Source: Myxococcus sp. RHSTA-1-4
GTDB lineage: Bacteria > Myxococcota > Myxococcia > Myxococcales > Myxococcaceae
Length of the DNA: 64,000 nucleotides
Direction: 5' to 3'
Assembly: GCF_020037125.1 (NCBI RefSeq)
Contig: NZ_JAIQDG010000020.1
Span: 141,167 to 205,166 of the forward strand
In this document: positions 36,130-44,253 of the stretch, in pieces
Position numbering within the stretch: position 1 is the first letter of the stretch
Layout: every line of letters begins with the position of its first letter
Position numbers and translations under genes: made by a program
The notes under the pieces: model-generated
What the model was told of the DNA's origin: nothing
The model's database searches: none
What the model saw: only the letters and a program-made list of their open reading frames with translations

Positions 36130-37059
36130 CTACCCCCGCTTGCCGATGTTGAACGACAGGCCCACCGTGGCCCGCTCGCCCTCGTAGGCCCGGAAGGGCC
36201 ACTTCTGCAGCTCCGACAGGAGGCAGTCGTAGAGGGGGCCCTTCTTGAACTGCGGGTTGTCCACCCACAGCTTGCTGACCTTCCCGTCATTGCCGATGAC
36301 GAACTCCAGGGGGATGCGCGCGGCCAGCCCGGGGCTGCGCTCCGCCTCCTCCTTGAAGCACTTGAAGAGCGTGGACTTGTTGCCCGCCACCACGCGGTTG
36401 ATGGCGGACTGGTCGAACTGCTGCGCCACCTCCATGCCGTCCGGGTCGCTGCCCACGGAGCCCGACGGGCGCGGCCGCTTCTCCTCGGAGCGGGTGGTGG
36501 ACGCCATCGCCATCGGGCGGCTGGTGCCGGTACCGGTGGCCGGCTTCGCGGTGGCCGTCGCGGCGGGCCGCTCGGCGGGGCGCGTGCCGTGGGTGGGGTA
36601 CTCGAAGAGCTCCTCGTCATCCCGGCGGGCCTGGGCCAGGCGGATGGTGGGCGGCTCCATCTCGATGCCCTCGAAGTCCTCCTCGCCACCGAGCCAGCCG
36701 TGGACCGCGGCGTTGCGCGCCACCTGCAGGCCGACGATGCCCAGCACGAGCACCAGCACACCGGCGGCGCCACCGAGAATCATCAGGCGCTTGCGGGACT
36801 TCTCCCGCTCCGCCTGGACGGCGACCTCCACGCGGACGCGGGCCTCCGAGCGGGCCACGTGCACCCGGAAGGCCTCCACGTCCCGCATCGGGTGGAAGTC
36901 GCGCTCACCGGCGAGCGCCACCGGCGACTCCGGCGTCAGCTCGCCCGTGGTGAGCTTCTCCACGAGCTGCCCGCCGCTCACCGGTCCGAGGACCAGGTCC
37001 CCCTGACGAAAGAGCCACTGTCCTTCCACATCCACCGCGAAGTCTTGTCCGGCCGCCAT
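36130..37059 (-). CDS. GYF-like N-terminal domain protein with AgmX/PglI-type C-terminal domain
   Basis: The protein is 309 residues from the ATG at 37059. The N-terminal region (about 10-60: WLFRQGDLVLGPVSGGQLVEKL, TPESPVALAG) matches a GYF_2-type module. One transmembrane helix follows (LMILGGAAGVLVLVLGIVGL, about 95-115). A Thr/Pro-rich linker leads to a TonB-like C-terminal domain with FDQSAINRVVAGNKSTLFKCF and LEFVIGNDGKVSKLWV, the pattern annotated as AgmX/PglI in myxobacteria. Such proteins sit in the inner membrane and are linked to gliding-motor or envelope complexes. The specific partner is unknown. Confidence 0.85.
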   Translation of the reverse strand: MAAGQDFAVDVEGQWLFRQGDLVLGPVSGGQLVEKLTTGELTPESPVALAGERDFHPMRDVEAFRVHVARSEARVRVEVAVQAEREKSRKRLMILGGAAGVLVLVLGIVGLQVARNAAVHGWLGGEEDFEGIEMEPPTIRLAQARRDDEELFEYPTHGTRPAERPAATATAKPATGTGTSRPMAMASTTRSEEKRPRPSGSVGSDPDGMEVAQQFDQSAINRVVAGNKSTLFKCFKEEAERSPGLAARIPLEFVIGNDGKVSKLWVDNPQFKKGPLYDCLLSELQKWPFRAYEGERATVGLSFNIGKRG

Positions 37060-37103
37060 TTCGCGGGCGAGTATCCCGTTTTCCCCCTCACCCTCGCAAC
37101 GGC

Positions 37104-37955
37104 GTGCTCCCCTCGACCTCAAAACGGATTCCCGTCGCGCTGTGGCTCTGGTACCGCGGCGGGAACTTCCGGGGCTTCCAGCGTCAGTCGGAAGGCCCCA
37201 CCGTCCAGTCGGCGCTGGAGGACGCGCTGGCCTCGGTGGGTGTGCCCGCCACCGTCATGGCCTCGGGGCGGACGGACAAGGGCGTGCACGCGCGCATGCA
37301 GGTGGTGAGCGTGCGGCTGGAGCCGGGCGACTCGGCGGAGGCGCTCGCGGAGCGGCTGCCCGCCCGGCTGCCTCCGGGACTGGGCCTGTGCCTGGTGCGG
37401 CGGCCGCACTCCTTCCATGCCCAGTGGAGCGCCAGCGGCAAGGCGTACCGCTACCGGCTCCGGCTGGGGGGAACGGGTGACGCAGCGTGGGCGCCGTATG
37501 CGTTCGACGTGCGCGGCGAGCCCCTGCTCCAGGCGCCCGGCGGGACGGCGGTGACGCCCGAGCGGCTGGAAGCGCTGCTCGGCGCGGCGGTGGGGACTCG
37601 GGACTTCATCGCCTTCCACGAGAAGTCCAGCCCCCGCAAGCCCCGCACGCTGGAGTCCGCCACCCTGCATGAATTGGGCGGTGGCCTGTACGAGGCGAGG
37701 CTGAGCGGGGACGGCTTCGCGCGCTACCAGGTGCGCTACCTCGTGGGGAGCGCGCTGAAGGTGGCGGCGGGCCTGCTGCCGGAAGAAGCGTGGAAGGCGG
37801 CGCTGGAGGCGGGCGAGGCCATGGAGGGCTTCAAGGCGCCCGCGCACGGCCTGGTGCTCTGGGAGGTGCGCTACCCTCCCGAGGTGGACCCCTTCACCGC
37901 CGGGGAGCGCCTCCATCCCCCGGGGCTTCCGCTGGAGCCCCCCTTCATCGGATGA
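37104..37955 (+). CDS. truA: tRNA pseudouridine synthase A
   Basis: This 283-residue TruA starts at GTG 37104. The catalytic Asp58 is in ASGRTDKGVHA. Other signatures are YRGGNFRGFQRQ, RPHSFHAQWSASGKAYRYRL, FIAFHEKSSPRKPRT and FARYQVRYLVGSALKVAAG. It isomerises uridines 38-40 in the tRNA anticodon stem. The gene is divergent from the AgmX/PglI-like gene with only 44 bases between starts, and its stop lies within a hairpin. Confidence 0.95.
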   Translation: MLPSTSKRIPVALWLWYRGGNFRGFQRQSEGPTVQSALEDALASVGVPATVMASGRTDKGVHARMQVVSVRLEPGDSAEALAERLPARLPPGLGLCLVRRPHSFHAQWSASGKAYRYRLRLGGTGDAAWAPYAFDVRGEPLLQAPGGTAVTPERLEALLGAAVGTRDFIAFHEKSSPRKPRTLESATLHELGGGLYEARLSGDGFARYQVRYLVGSALKVAAGLLPEEAWKAALEAGEAMEGFKAPAHGLVLWEVRYPPEVDPFTAGERLHPPGLPLEPPFIG

Positions 37956-37960
37956 AGGGG
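37940..37960. terminator. Hairpin spanning the truA stop
   Basis: CCCCTTCAT and ATGAAGGGG form a perfect 9-bp stem with a three-base loop; the truA TGA is within it. It faces the convergent RHH gene ending at 37992. No T-tract. Confidence 0.5.
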
Positions 37961-37991
37961 TGACGCGCGGTGGGGCCCGGAACGGTGGCCG

Positions 37992-38156
37992 TCAGTCGAC
38001 CAGCCGGTCCTCGTACTTCGCCAGCAGGTCCGAGATGGCCTCCCGCAGGTACTCGCTCTGACGGATGCGCGTGGAGCGCGACAGCTCCTTCAGGGCGTCG
38101 AGCTTCTCGCGGTTGAGCCGGAAGACCACCGAGGTGAGGCGGGGATTCATGTCCAA
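37992..38156 (-). CDS. Ribbon-helix-helix DNA-binding protein
   Basis: A short gene encoding 52 residues from the ATG at 38150, or 54 from an in-frame TTG at 38156. I prefer the TTG because AGGAGG lies eight bases upstream of it but 14 upstream of the ATG. The RHH pattern is clear: a beta-strand SVVFRLNREKLDALKEL, then RSTRIRQSEYLREAISDLL. It is a likely dimeric repressor of the CopG/Arc/MetJ fold. It may regulate itself or a neighbour; no toxin gene is adjacent. Confidence 0.8.
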   Translation of the reverse strand: MDMNPRLTSVVFRLNREKLDALKELSRSTRIRQSEYLREAISDLLAKYEDRLVD

Positions 38157-38215
38157 GTGCGCGACCTCCTACAGATGCGCACACCCTCTCACAGACCTGT
38201 CGGATCGCAAGATTT

Positions 38216-38743
38216 TCACTCCGAACCTACCGGGAAGATCCACTGCACCCCCGTGAAGGCCTCCGCGTCCCCCCGCAGACCCGCGCCGAACCCGAGCGAG
38301 ACACCGAGCCCGCCGTACAGCGCGAGCCGCTCGGAGAAGGTGTGCCGCAGGCCGAAAGCTACGCGAGGCCCCACCCAGGGCCCAGAAAACGGCCGGATCA
38401 CCGCGCTCAGGTCGAAGAAGGACTGCCAGGCGTCGGTGCCGAAGAAGTTCCGGTAGCCGCCCACTACCGATAGATCCGCGCCTCGCAGGCTCCCGCGGAT
38501 CAGCACGAAGACCTCGTCCCCGTCGTAGCCCACCGTGCGGCTGCCCCCGAGGTCCAGGTGCGCGTCCCCGCCGGACTCGGCGTCGTCGTCATTTCGGTCG
38601 ATGTACTCGGTATACGAGGCGCCCGGCCCGAGGATCAGCGAGAGGGCGCGGCGCTCCTGGTAGTACGGCGTGTCGACGTACTCCGCCCCGAAGGCGCCCG
38701 CGGGCACGGCCACCGTGAGCGTCACGAGCACCACGCGGATCAT
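38216..38743 (-). CDS. Exported beta-barrel-like protein
   Basis: From the ATG at 38743 the protein is 175 residues, with a signal peptide (IRVVLVTLTVAVPAGAFGA). The mature part has glycine- and aromatic-rich alternating strands (SLILGPGASYTEYIDR, VGYDGDEVFVLIRGSL, LSAVIRPFSGPWVGPRVAFGL) and ends in WIFPVGSE. This pattern suits a small outer-membrane barrel. It is divergent from the LRR lipoprotein gene. Function unknown. Confidence 0.7.
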   Translation of the reverse strand: MIRVVLVTLTVAVPAGAFGAEYVDTPYYQERRALSLILGPGASYTEYIDRNDDDAESGGDAHLDLGGSRTVGYDGDEVFVLIRGSLRGADLSVVGGYRNFFGTDAWQSFFDLSAVIRPFSGPWVGPRVAFGLRHTFSERLALYGGLGVSLGFGAGLRGDAEAFTGVQWIFPVGSE

Positions 38744-38920
38744 CCGAATCCCCCAGGAGGCCCTTCCAGCCGTCATGCAGCACCGCTCGCGAATCATCGG
38801 GTGGAGGGCCTTCTACCAGCCTTCAGTGCGGTGTTCGCGGAGGTCACCACGCTTTGTCATTGACCACCCGCCATGCGGGACACTCTGCTCGGGGCCCCTG
38901 GCTTCAGCGAGGTGCCTTGC

Positions 38921-40753
38921 ATGGGTGGCCGGACGTCGCGATTCGTGGGGTTCCTGCTCCTGGTGGCGGGCTGCGCCACCGTTCCGCCACCGGCGCCCCG
39001 CCCGGCGGAGCCTCCGGCCGCCGCTGTCGTGCAACCGCCTCGGCCCCTCTTCAAGGTCTTCCGGCTCCAGCCGGACGGGACCTCGACCGAGTGGGGCACG
39101 CTGCCCTCGGGCGCTCCCGGGTTTCAGCCGCCTCCCGAGGGAGACTGGTACGCGGAGCCGCTGGCGCCCGTGAAGACGGTGGACGAGGCCCGCGCGCTGG
39201 GCACCGTGCTCCGAGACCACCGCGTGCCCGGGCTCTCCTTCGGAGACGTGGGCCTCCCCTCCCCGGCGCTGCTCACGCCGCTGCTCGAAGGCGCCTCCGT
39301 GGTGTCGCTCCAGCTATCCGGCACGGACTTCGGGAACGAGCACCTCGCCGCGCTCCAGGGCGCGACGTGGCTGGAGGCCCTGCACCTCGACGGCACGCGC
39401 GTGGGCGACGCGGGGCTCGTCCACCTCCAGGGGATGCGGCGCCTCACCACCCTGCGGCTGGATGAGACCTCCGTGTCGGACCGGGGGCTGGCGGCCCTCG
39501 CCGGAGTGACGACGCTCCGCCGCGTCTCGCTGGCCGGCACGGCGGTGAGCTCCAGGGGGCTCGGCCTGCTCGCGGCGCAGGCGGAGCTGGAGTGGCTGAA
39601 CCTCTCGGACACGGCGGTGGACGACGCGCTGCTCGCGTCCGTACCGGGCACGCGGATGCGCACGCTCATCCTGAGCGGCACCCGGGTGACGAACACGGGC
39701 CTCGTCGCGCTGCGCGGCATGCCCGGCCTGACCTGGCTGGGCCTGGCGCGGACGGACGTCACCGACGCGGGCCTCGCGCACGCCGCGGGGCTGCGGGCGC
39801 TGGAGGCGCTCCACCTGGGCAGCACCCGGGTGACGGACGCCGGGCTCACGCACCTCGCGAACCTGCCGGCGCTGCGGGCGCTGGTGCTCAACAAGACGAA
39901 GCTCCACGGGCCGGGGCTCCGCCACCTCGAAGGGCTCGCGCGGCTGGAGGTGCTCCACCTCGACGACACCCGCGTCGGGGACGCGGCGCTGCGACACCTG
40001 CGAGGGCTTGCGCGCCTGCGGGAGCTGGACCTGTCCCGCACGGCCGTCACGGGCGCGGGCCTCCAGGAACTGGCCGTCCTCGAGTCGCTCGAGGTGCTCG
40101 CGCTGTCCGGCCTGAAGCTGCCGGACACCGCGCTCGCCTCGTTGGCGCCGCTCCAGCGGCTCACCCGGCTCGACCTGGCCTCCACGCCCATCGGCCCCGA
40201 GGCGCTGAAGCACCTGGGCACGCGCCCCCCCCTGCGGCACCTGGACCTGGGCAGGACGGGCTTCACTGACGAGTGGGTCCCCCTCCTGTCCGCCTTCCCG
40301 GGGCTCCATTCCCTGAAGGTGGAGCGCACGCTGCTCACGGACGTGGGGCTCGGCCGCCTCGCAGCGCTGCGGGAGCTGGAGTCGCTCCACGTGCCGGGGA
40401 CGCTGGTCACCGGCTCGGGGCTGGTGACGCTTCAACAGCTTCCGCGTCTCTCAACACTCGACCTGGGCGCGACGTCGCTGGCGGCGGCGGGTGCGAAGGC
40501 GCTCCAGGAGTTCGGCCGTGTCACCTGGCTGAGCCTCGCCGGTACACGGGTTGGGGACGACGCGCTCGCCCACCTTCCGGGCTCGCTGCGCACGCTCTAC
40601 CTGACACGCACGAAGGTCACCGACGCCGGCATGCCCGCGCTTCACCAACTGCCCGTCCTCCGCGAGCTGGACCTGCGCGGGACCGCCGTGTCCGAAGCCG
40701 CGCGCGCCGACCTGGAGCAGAAGCGGGGCGTCCGACTCGTGTCCTCTCCTTGA
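38921..40753 (+). CDS. Leucine-rich-repeat lipoprotein
   Basis: The protein is 610 residues from the ATG at 38921, chosen because the lipoprotein signal starts there (FVGFLLLVAGCAT). After a Pro/Ala linker, about 20 tandem LRR units of 23-24 residues run from about residue 130 to the end. Each is of the form LxxLxLxxTxVTDAGLxxL. This is a curved solenoid, likely anchored to the outer membrane with the repeats exposed for protein binding. The units drift individually rather than being near-identical, so the array is old. Partner unknown. Confidence 0.88.
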   Translation: MGGRTSRFVGFLLLVAGCATVPPPAPRPAEPPAAAVVQPPRPLFKVFRLQPDGTSTEWGTLPSGAPGFQPPPEGDWYAEPLAPVKTVDEARALGTVLRDHRVPGLSFGDVGLPSPALLTPLLEGASVVSLQLSGTDFGNEHLAALQGATWLEALHLDGTRVGDAGLVHLQGMRRLTTLRLDETSVSDRGLAALAGVTTLRRVSLAGTAVSSRGLGLLAAQAELEWLNLSDTAVDDALLASVPGTRMRTLILSGTRVTNTGLVALRGMPGLTWLGLARTDVTDAGLAHAAGLRALEALHLGSTRVTDAGLTHLANLPALRALVLNKTKLHGPGLRHLEGLARLEVLHLDDTRVGDAALRHLRGLARLRELDLSRTAVTGAGLQELAVLESLEVLALSGLKLPDTALASLAPLQRLTRLDLASTPIGPEALKHLGTRPPLRHLDLGRTGFTDEWVPLLSAFPGLHSLKVERTLLTDVGLGRLAALRELESLHVPGTLVTGSGLVTLQQLPRLSTLDLGATSLAAAGAKALQEFGRVTWLSLAGTRVGDDALAHLPGSLRTLYLTRTKVTDAGMPALHQLPVLRELDLRGTAVSEAARADLEQKRGVRLVSSP

Positions 40754-40863
40754 GAGGCTGGGCGGGGTCTCTCACGCTTCAGCTGGTCCGAGAATCGGGG
40801 AGCGGACCACGCGCAGCGTGCCCCTTTCTACGGTCGGAAAGCTCGCGCCGGGTCACGGAGAGG

Positions 40864-41622
40864 TCAAGGCGCTGAGCGACCGCCGATTTCCGGGAAGCGC
40901 GCATAAGCCCGCAGGAGCGCGTCCAAGTGGGCGGTGTTGTCCAGGTCGAGCGGCGCGTCCGTGAGCCGCAAGACCCAGCCGCCCGATGCCGTGCGCCGCG
41001 CCCGTGAAAGCAGCTCGGCGTCGCGAGCAGGATCCGGGAACCCGATGACGCGTGCGGCAGCGGCCGACCAGTAGTTCAGCCACCCAAGGTAATGCGGAAT
41101 CTCAGGCACGCGGTTGTACCGTGGGCGCAGGAGCCAGGGCAATCCGTGGGGCGACGCATGTGGCTCGTCTTCAGGATCACGAAACTGTTGCGACACGACC
41201 TCATTATAGCCCCACGGCGATGCATGCCCCCAGATCGCGCGAGCGCCCTCCCCTATGGCATCCAGCACATCCGCTGCTGCCGCGACGCCGACCGCGTCCA
41301 GTGGCAGCGTCGCATGGACGTCAAGACGCGGCGGCCCCCCTACAGCAAGGCCGCTTGGGTTTTCCCACCCGGTAAGCGTTACGGGTCGGCTTTCGTCATC
41401 GTTGCAAAGGAATGGAAATCCACCATCCATCCTGTCTGCTGCAATCCACTCATCACGGTGAGTCAAAGCAATGAAGCCCCCCTTTTCAGAAAGCGTCCAC
41501 GCCAGCCGCAAGCCGGGAAGCGCACGCTCCATTTCATGAACAATGGCGAGCGGTCGCTTATCCTCGCCCACGAGCGCAGGCGCATATACGTTGAGATTGA
41601 GGGATTCTCGCGCGACTGTCAC
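40864..41622 (-). CDS. DUF5953-like protein, probable immunity protein of the upstream lipoprotein toxin
   Basis: The protein is 252 residues from a GTG at 41622, one base after the stop of the upstream gene; a TTG at 41643 would overlap it. The segments LNVYAPALVGEDKRPLAIVHEMERALPGLRLAW, HASPWGYNE and PHYLGWLNYWSAAAARVIGFPDPARDAELL match the pattern I recall for DUF5953 proteins of Myxococcaceae (not searched). Linkage and possible overlap with a lipoprotein carrying a nuclease-like C-terminus suggest an immunity role. Cytoplasmic; no signal peptide. Confidence 0.75.
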   Translation of the reverse strand: MTVARESLNLNVYAPALVGEDKRPLAIVHEMERALPGLRLAWTLSEKGGFIALTHRDEWIAADRMDGGFPFLCNDDESRPVTLTGWENPSGLAVGGPPRLDVHATLPLDAVGVAAAADVLDAIGEGARAIWGHASPWGYNEVVSQQFRDPEDEPHASPHGLPWLLRPRYNRVPEIPHYLGWLNYWSAAAARVIGFPDPARDAELLSRARRTASGGWVLRLTDAPLDLDNTAHLDALLRAYARFPEIGGRSAP

Positions 41623-41623
41623 T

Positions 41624-42532
41624 CTAGCACCAATCCATGACAACGATTGTAAGATCAGGGTCTAATGCAAGAAGCGCAGCCTTGTGGGCAGAGCTTCGGA
41701 CCCCAACGACAAATTTATACCCACATGCCTCCGCAAGCACTTTCTCGCGCTTGATCTCCGGCAGCTTGACTCTGGCGAAAAATCCCTGGGAGTGAGGCGA
41801 GTGTATTTCGAAATCATCAGTCTTTACTTCCCACAGCGTGCGCGCGGCCAGTTGCAGCGCGTCAAACTGCTTGCCATTGACGAGCACGTCCCAGCCGGGG
41901 AAGCTGTTGTTCGGAATCTTGTCGGCGCACTTGTCGTGACCGTCATCTCCACCTCGGTGCGGCACCGGGACGGGCTCGCACTTGCGGCGACGCTCTCGCT
42001 CCAGTGGCTCGGTCGGCCCTGGAGGAAACCAGTCCTGTCCTGATGGCTCGGGCCTGAGCTTTCGATTCGCGGAGGGTTCCTGTGGGGCAGGCTTCGTCTG
42101 GGGTACGGGCTCTACCTCCTCCGAACGACTCCCGCTCAGCTCATACGCATCCAGCGCTTCCTTGATGGCGACTCCCACCACCACCACGCCCACGACGATC
42201 ACCGCGCCCACAACGATCTCGGGAGCAGCCAATACACAGAGGCCGATTCCCAGGGCAGCCGCGCCCGCCGAGGCAACGGCACATCGTCCCGTCCGGTCAT
42301 TGAACCGGACCCGGTCATGGTCGAGGGCTGCGAAGCACCGCTCCGCCAGCACGGGCCAGGGCTGGGAAGCCTCACGGACGACGCACCGCCCCCCGTCCCT
42401 CCACGGCAGTTCTGCTGCCCGCTGGAGGTTGGAGATCCTCGGGTTCTGGGGCACTCGCTCTTTGGGGCTCGGTGCCGACGTAGCGCACGCAGAGAGGAAG
42501 ATTAGGAGTGCGGCGCAGGCGCGGAGTCGCAT
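41624..42532 (-). CDS. Lipoprotein with nuclease-like C-terminal domain; candidate SitA-type toxin
   Basis: The protein is 302 residues from the ATG at 42532. The signal ends in a lipobox (LLIFLSAC, Cys16). A long hydrophobic glycine/valine segment (about 85-125) is followed by a Pro-rich basic linker and then a C-terminal domain (about 200-302). That domain has FDALQLAARTLWEVKTDDF, an E-x-K pattern with an upstream Asp, as in PD-(D/E)XK nuclease folds. The layout (lipoprotein, variable toxin domain, linked downstream immunity gene) matches SitA toxins spread by TraAB outer-membrane exchange in Myxococcus. G+C is lower than in flanking genes. Family identity (DUF6310-like) is from memory only. 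Confidence 0.7.
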   Translation of the reverse strand: MRLRACAALLIFLSACATSAPSPKERVPQNPRISNLQRAAELPWRDGGRCVVREASQPWPVLAERCFAALDHDRVRFNDRTGRCAVASAGAAALGIGLCVLAAPEIVVGAVIVVGVVVVGVAIKEALDAYELSGSRSEEVEPVPQTKPAPQEPSANRKLRPEPSGQDWFPPGPTEPLERERRRKCEPVPVPHRGGDDGHDKCADKIPNNSFPGWDVLVNGKQFDALQLAARTLWEVKTDDFEIHSPHSQGFFARVKLPEIKREKVLAEACGYKFVVGVRSSAHKAALLALDPDLTIVVMDWC

Positions 42533-42646
42533 GGTCACGTTCTTTCAGTCGAGCCAGAGAGCTACGAGTCAAGGCTGGCCGACTCTGGAATATGTCAGCA
42601 CGAGCTGCGAAAGATTGAGGTGGACCCGTTACCACGCACCTGCTCT

Positions 42647-44251
42647 TCACCATGGTGCGGGAGCCATTTCAGCACATAGACCAAGGAACCGGCCCAGCCA
42701 GGCGGACAGGGGTGCCGCCTCGGCTCCGGGCGTCAGGCGGAAGACGCCCACCTGATGCTCCGCGACGAAGCCCGGTGCGAACCAGGGGGCACACGCGGGG
42801 AGCTCCGCGGGGGCCAGCAGCACGGCCGCCTCGCAGCGGCCACCCCACTCGGGCCAGCGCAGGCCATCCCGGTAGAGGTGCGCCGACTCGAAGGCGTCCG
42901 CGAGGGCGTCTCTCGCGACGCGGTACTTCGCATCGAGACAAACCCAGCGACGCCGCCCCTCGCTCTCCCACAGAAGCACCAGGTCGGGCCTGCGCTCTCC
43001 CGAGATGCTGAAGCGTGGCGCCGTCCCCCGTGAAAGGTAGCCGCGGAAGGTCGGGTTGAAGAGGAGCCGGAGCGTGCCGCCAGGGCCGGTGGCCTCGAAG
43101 GAGGCGCCGTCGAGGGGCTCGTCCAGGGTGGCGAGCGGCTCGAGCCCCTGGGACGTCCACCGGTGCTCCGGCAGCAGCGCCCCGAGCAGCCTGCGCAGCG
43201 CGAGGAACGTCCACAGCTCATAGAGCTCGTAGGATGGGCGGGTCGCGGCTCCCGGCGCGCCCGGGAGCCTTCCGAACTGGAACAGCGGCGATCGGAAGCG
43301 CCGGCCCAGCCGATGGAGCCGGGCATAGCGGGGGTCGTCCACCACGACCGCCATCGCCGCCTCCGTGGGTGGAGACGGCGCCAGGCGCGCCAGCCACGAG
43401 CGCCTTTCGAGGGCCCACAGCGCCCCGGCGGCCTCGCGCAGCGCCTCCGCGCGCGAGGTGCACCACCGGAGCCAGTCGTCGGCGTGGGTTCCCGCGGGCG
43501 CATCACTCCCGCGCGCGGTGCCATCCAGTGCCTCCGCATAGGCGCCGAGGTCCCGGGCAATGGAGCGCACCAGCCATGTGACATAGCGGTTCGCCGGGTG
43601 GTCGAGCGTCTCGGTGGCATGGCCCACGGGGACGAGGGGCGGGCGCCGTGCATCCGCGTCCGTGTCCCACCGGGCGCTGAGAGCCCGCGAGGCCTCCGGG
43701 TGCCTTTCGAGCCAGCCGAGGGCGGTCCGCTCCACGCGCCGCACCTGATGGGCAGGCACGAAGAGTTCGGTGTGGCCGGTCCGCTGACGGGGCGCGGCGA
43801 TGACTGCGCGGATGGACTCCAGCAAGGCCGGGATGAGCGGGAGCGCCGCCTCCACGAGGTGCGGAATCCGGCTGCCACCCGCGACGACAGAGCCCTGGAG
43901 GCCCGGCTGGTCTCCCACGCTGAGCGAGGGAAGCCACGCCTCCAGGTCCGACAGCAGCACCGTCCAGGCCTGCGCGGAGAGCTTGTCCGCCCGCGGCACC
44001 ACCTGGACGGTCGTGGTCGTCTCCTTCCCGGCATGAGCAACCCGCAGCAACTGGGCGCCAATCCACTGCGAGATGGGGAGCCGGAACGCGCGCTCCGCCC
44101 CATCCCACTCCAGCGCGAGCGGCCCCAGCCACGCGACGGCGCCTTCCGGGGCGCCGGCTCCGGGGGAGACGAAATACTGGCGGGCCTCCTCCAGGCGCAG
44201 CACGCCTTCCGAGAGGGAAAGCGGCTCGCCTCCTGGCTCGTACACCTCCAT
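42647..44251 (-). CDS. McrC-like nuclease subunit (DUF2357 plus PD-(D/E)XK) of a type IV restriction system
   Basis: A 534-residue protein whose ATG follows the McrB-like stop by two bases. The N-terminal and central region resembles DUF2357 (WDGAERAFRLPISQWIG, PHLVEAALPLIPALLES, HPANRYVTWLVRSIARDL). The C-terminal nuclease has RRPDLVLLWE (about 423) and VCLDAKYRVARDAL (about 440), supplying the Asp and Asp-x-Lys of a PD-(D/E)XK site, then HLYRDGL. In McrBC systems the McrC partner cuts modified DNA after the McrB motor translocates. Cytoplasmic defence role inferred. Confidence 0.82.
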   Translation of the reverse strand: MEVYEPGGEPLSLSEGVLRLEEARQYFVSPGAGAPEGAVAWLGPLALEWDGAERAFRLPISQWIGAQLLRVAHAGKETTTTVQVVPRADKLSAQAWTVLLSDLEAWLPSLSVGDQPGLQGSVVAGGSRIPHLVEAALPLIPALLESIRAVIAAPRQRTGHTELFVPAHQVRRVERTALGWLERHPEASRALSARWDTDADARRPPLVPVGHATETLDHPANRYVTWLVRSIARDLGAYAEALDGTARGSDAPAGTHADDWLRWCTSRAEALREAAGALWALERRSWLARLAPSPPTEAAMAVVVDDPRYARLHRLGRRFRSPLFQFGRLPGAPGAATRPSYELYELWTFLALRRLLGALLPEHRWTSQGLEPLATLDEPLDGASFEATGPGGTLRLLFNPTFRGYLSRGTAPRFSISGERRPDLVLLWESEGRRRWVCLDAKYRVARDALADAFESAHLYRDGLRWPEWGGRCEAAVLLAPAELPACAPWFAPGFVAEHQVGVFRLTPGAEAAPLSAWLGRFLGLCAEMAPAPW

Positions 44252-44253
44252 GG

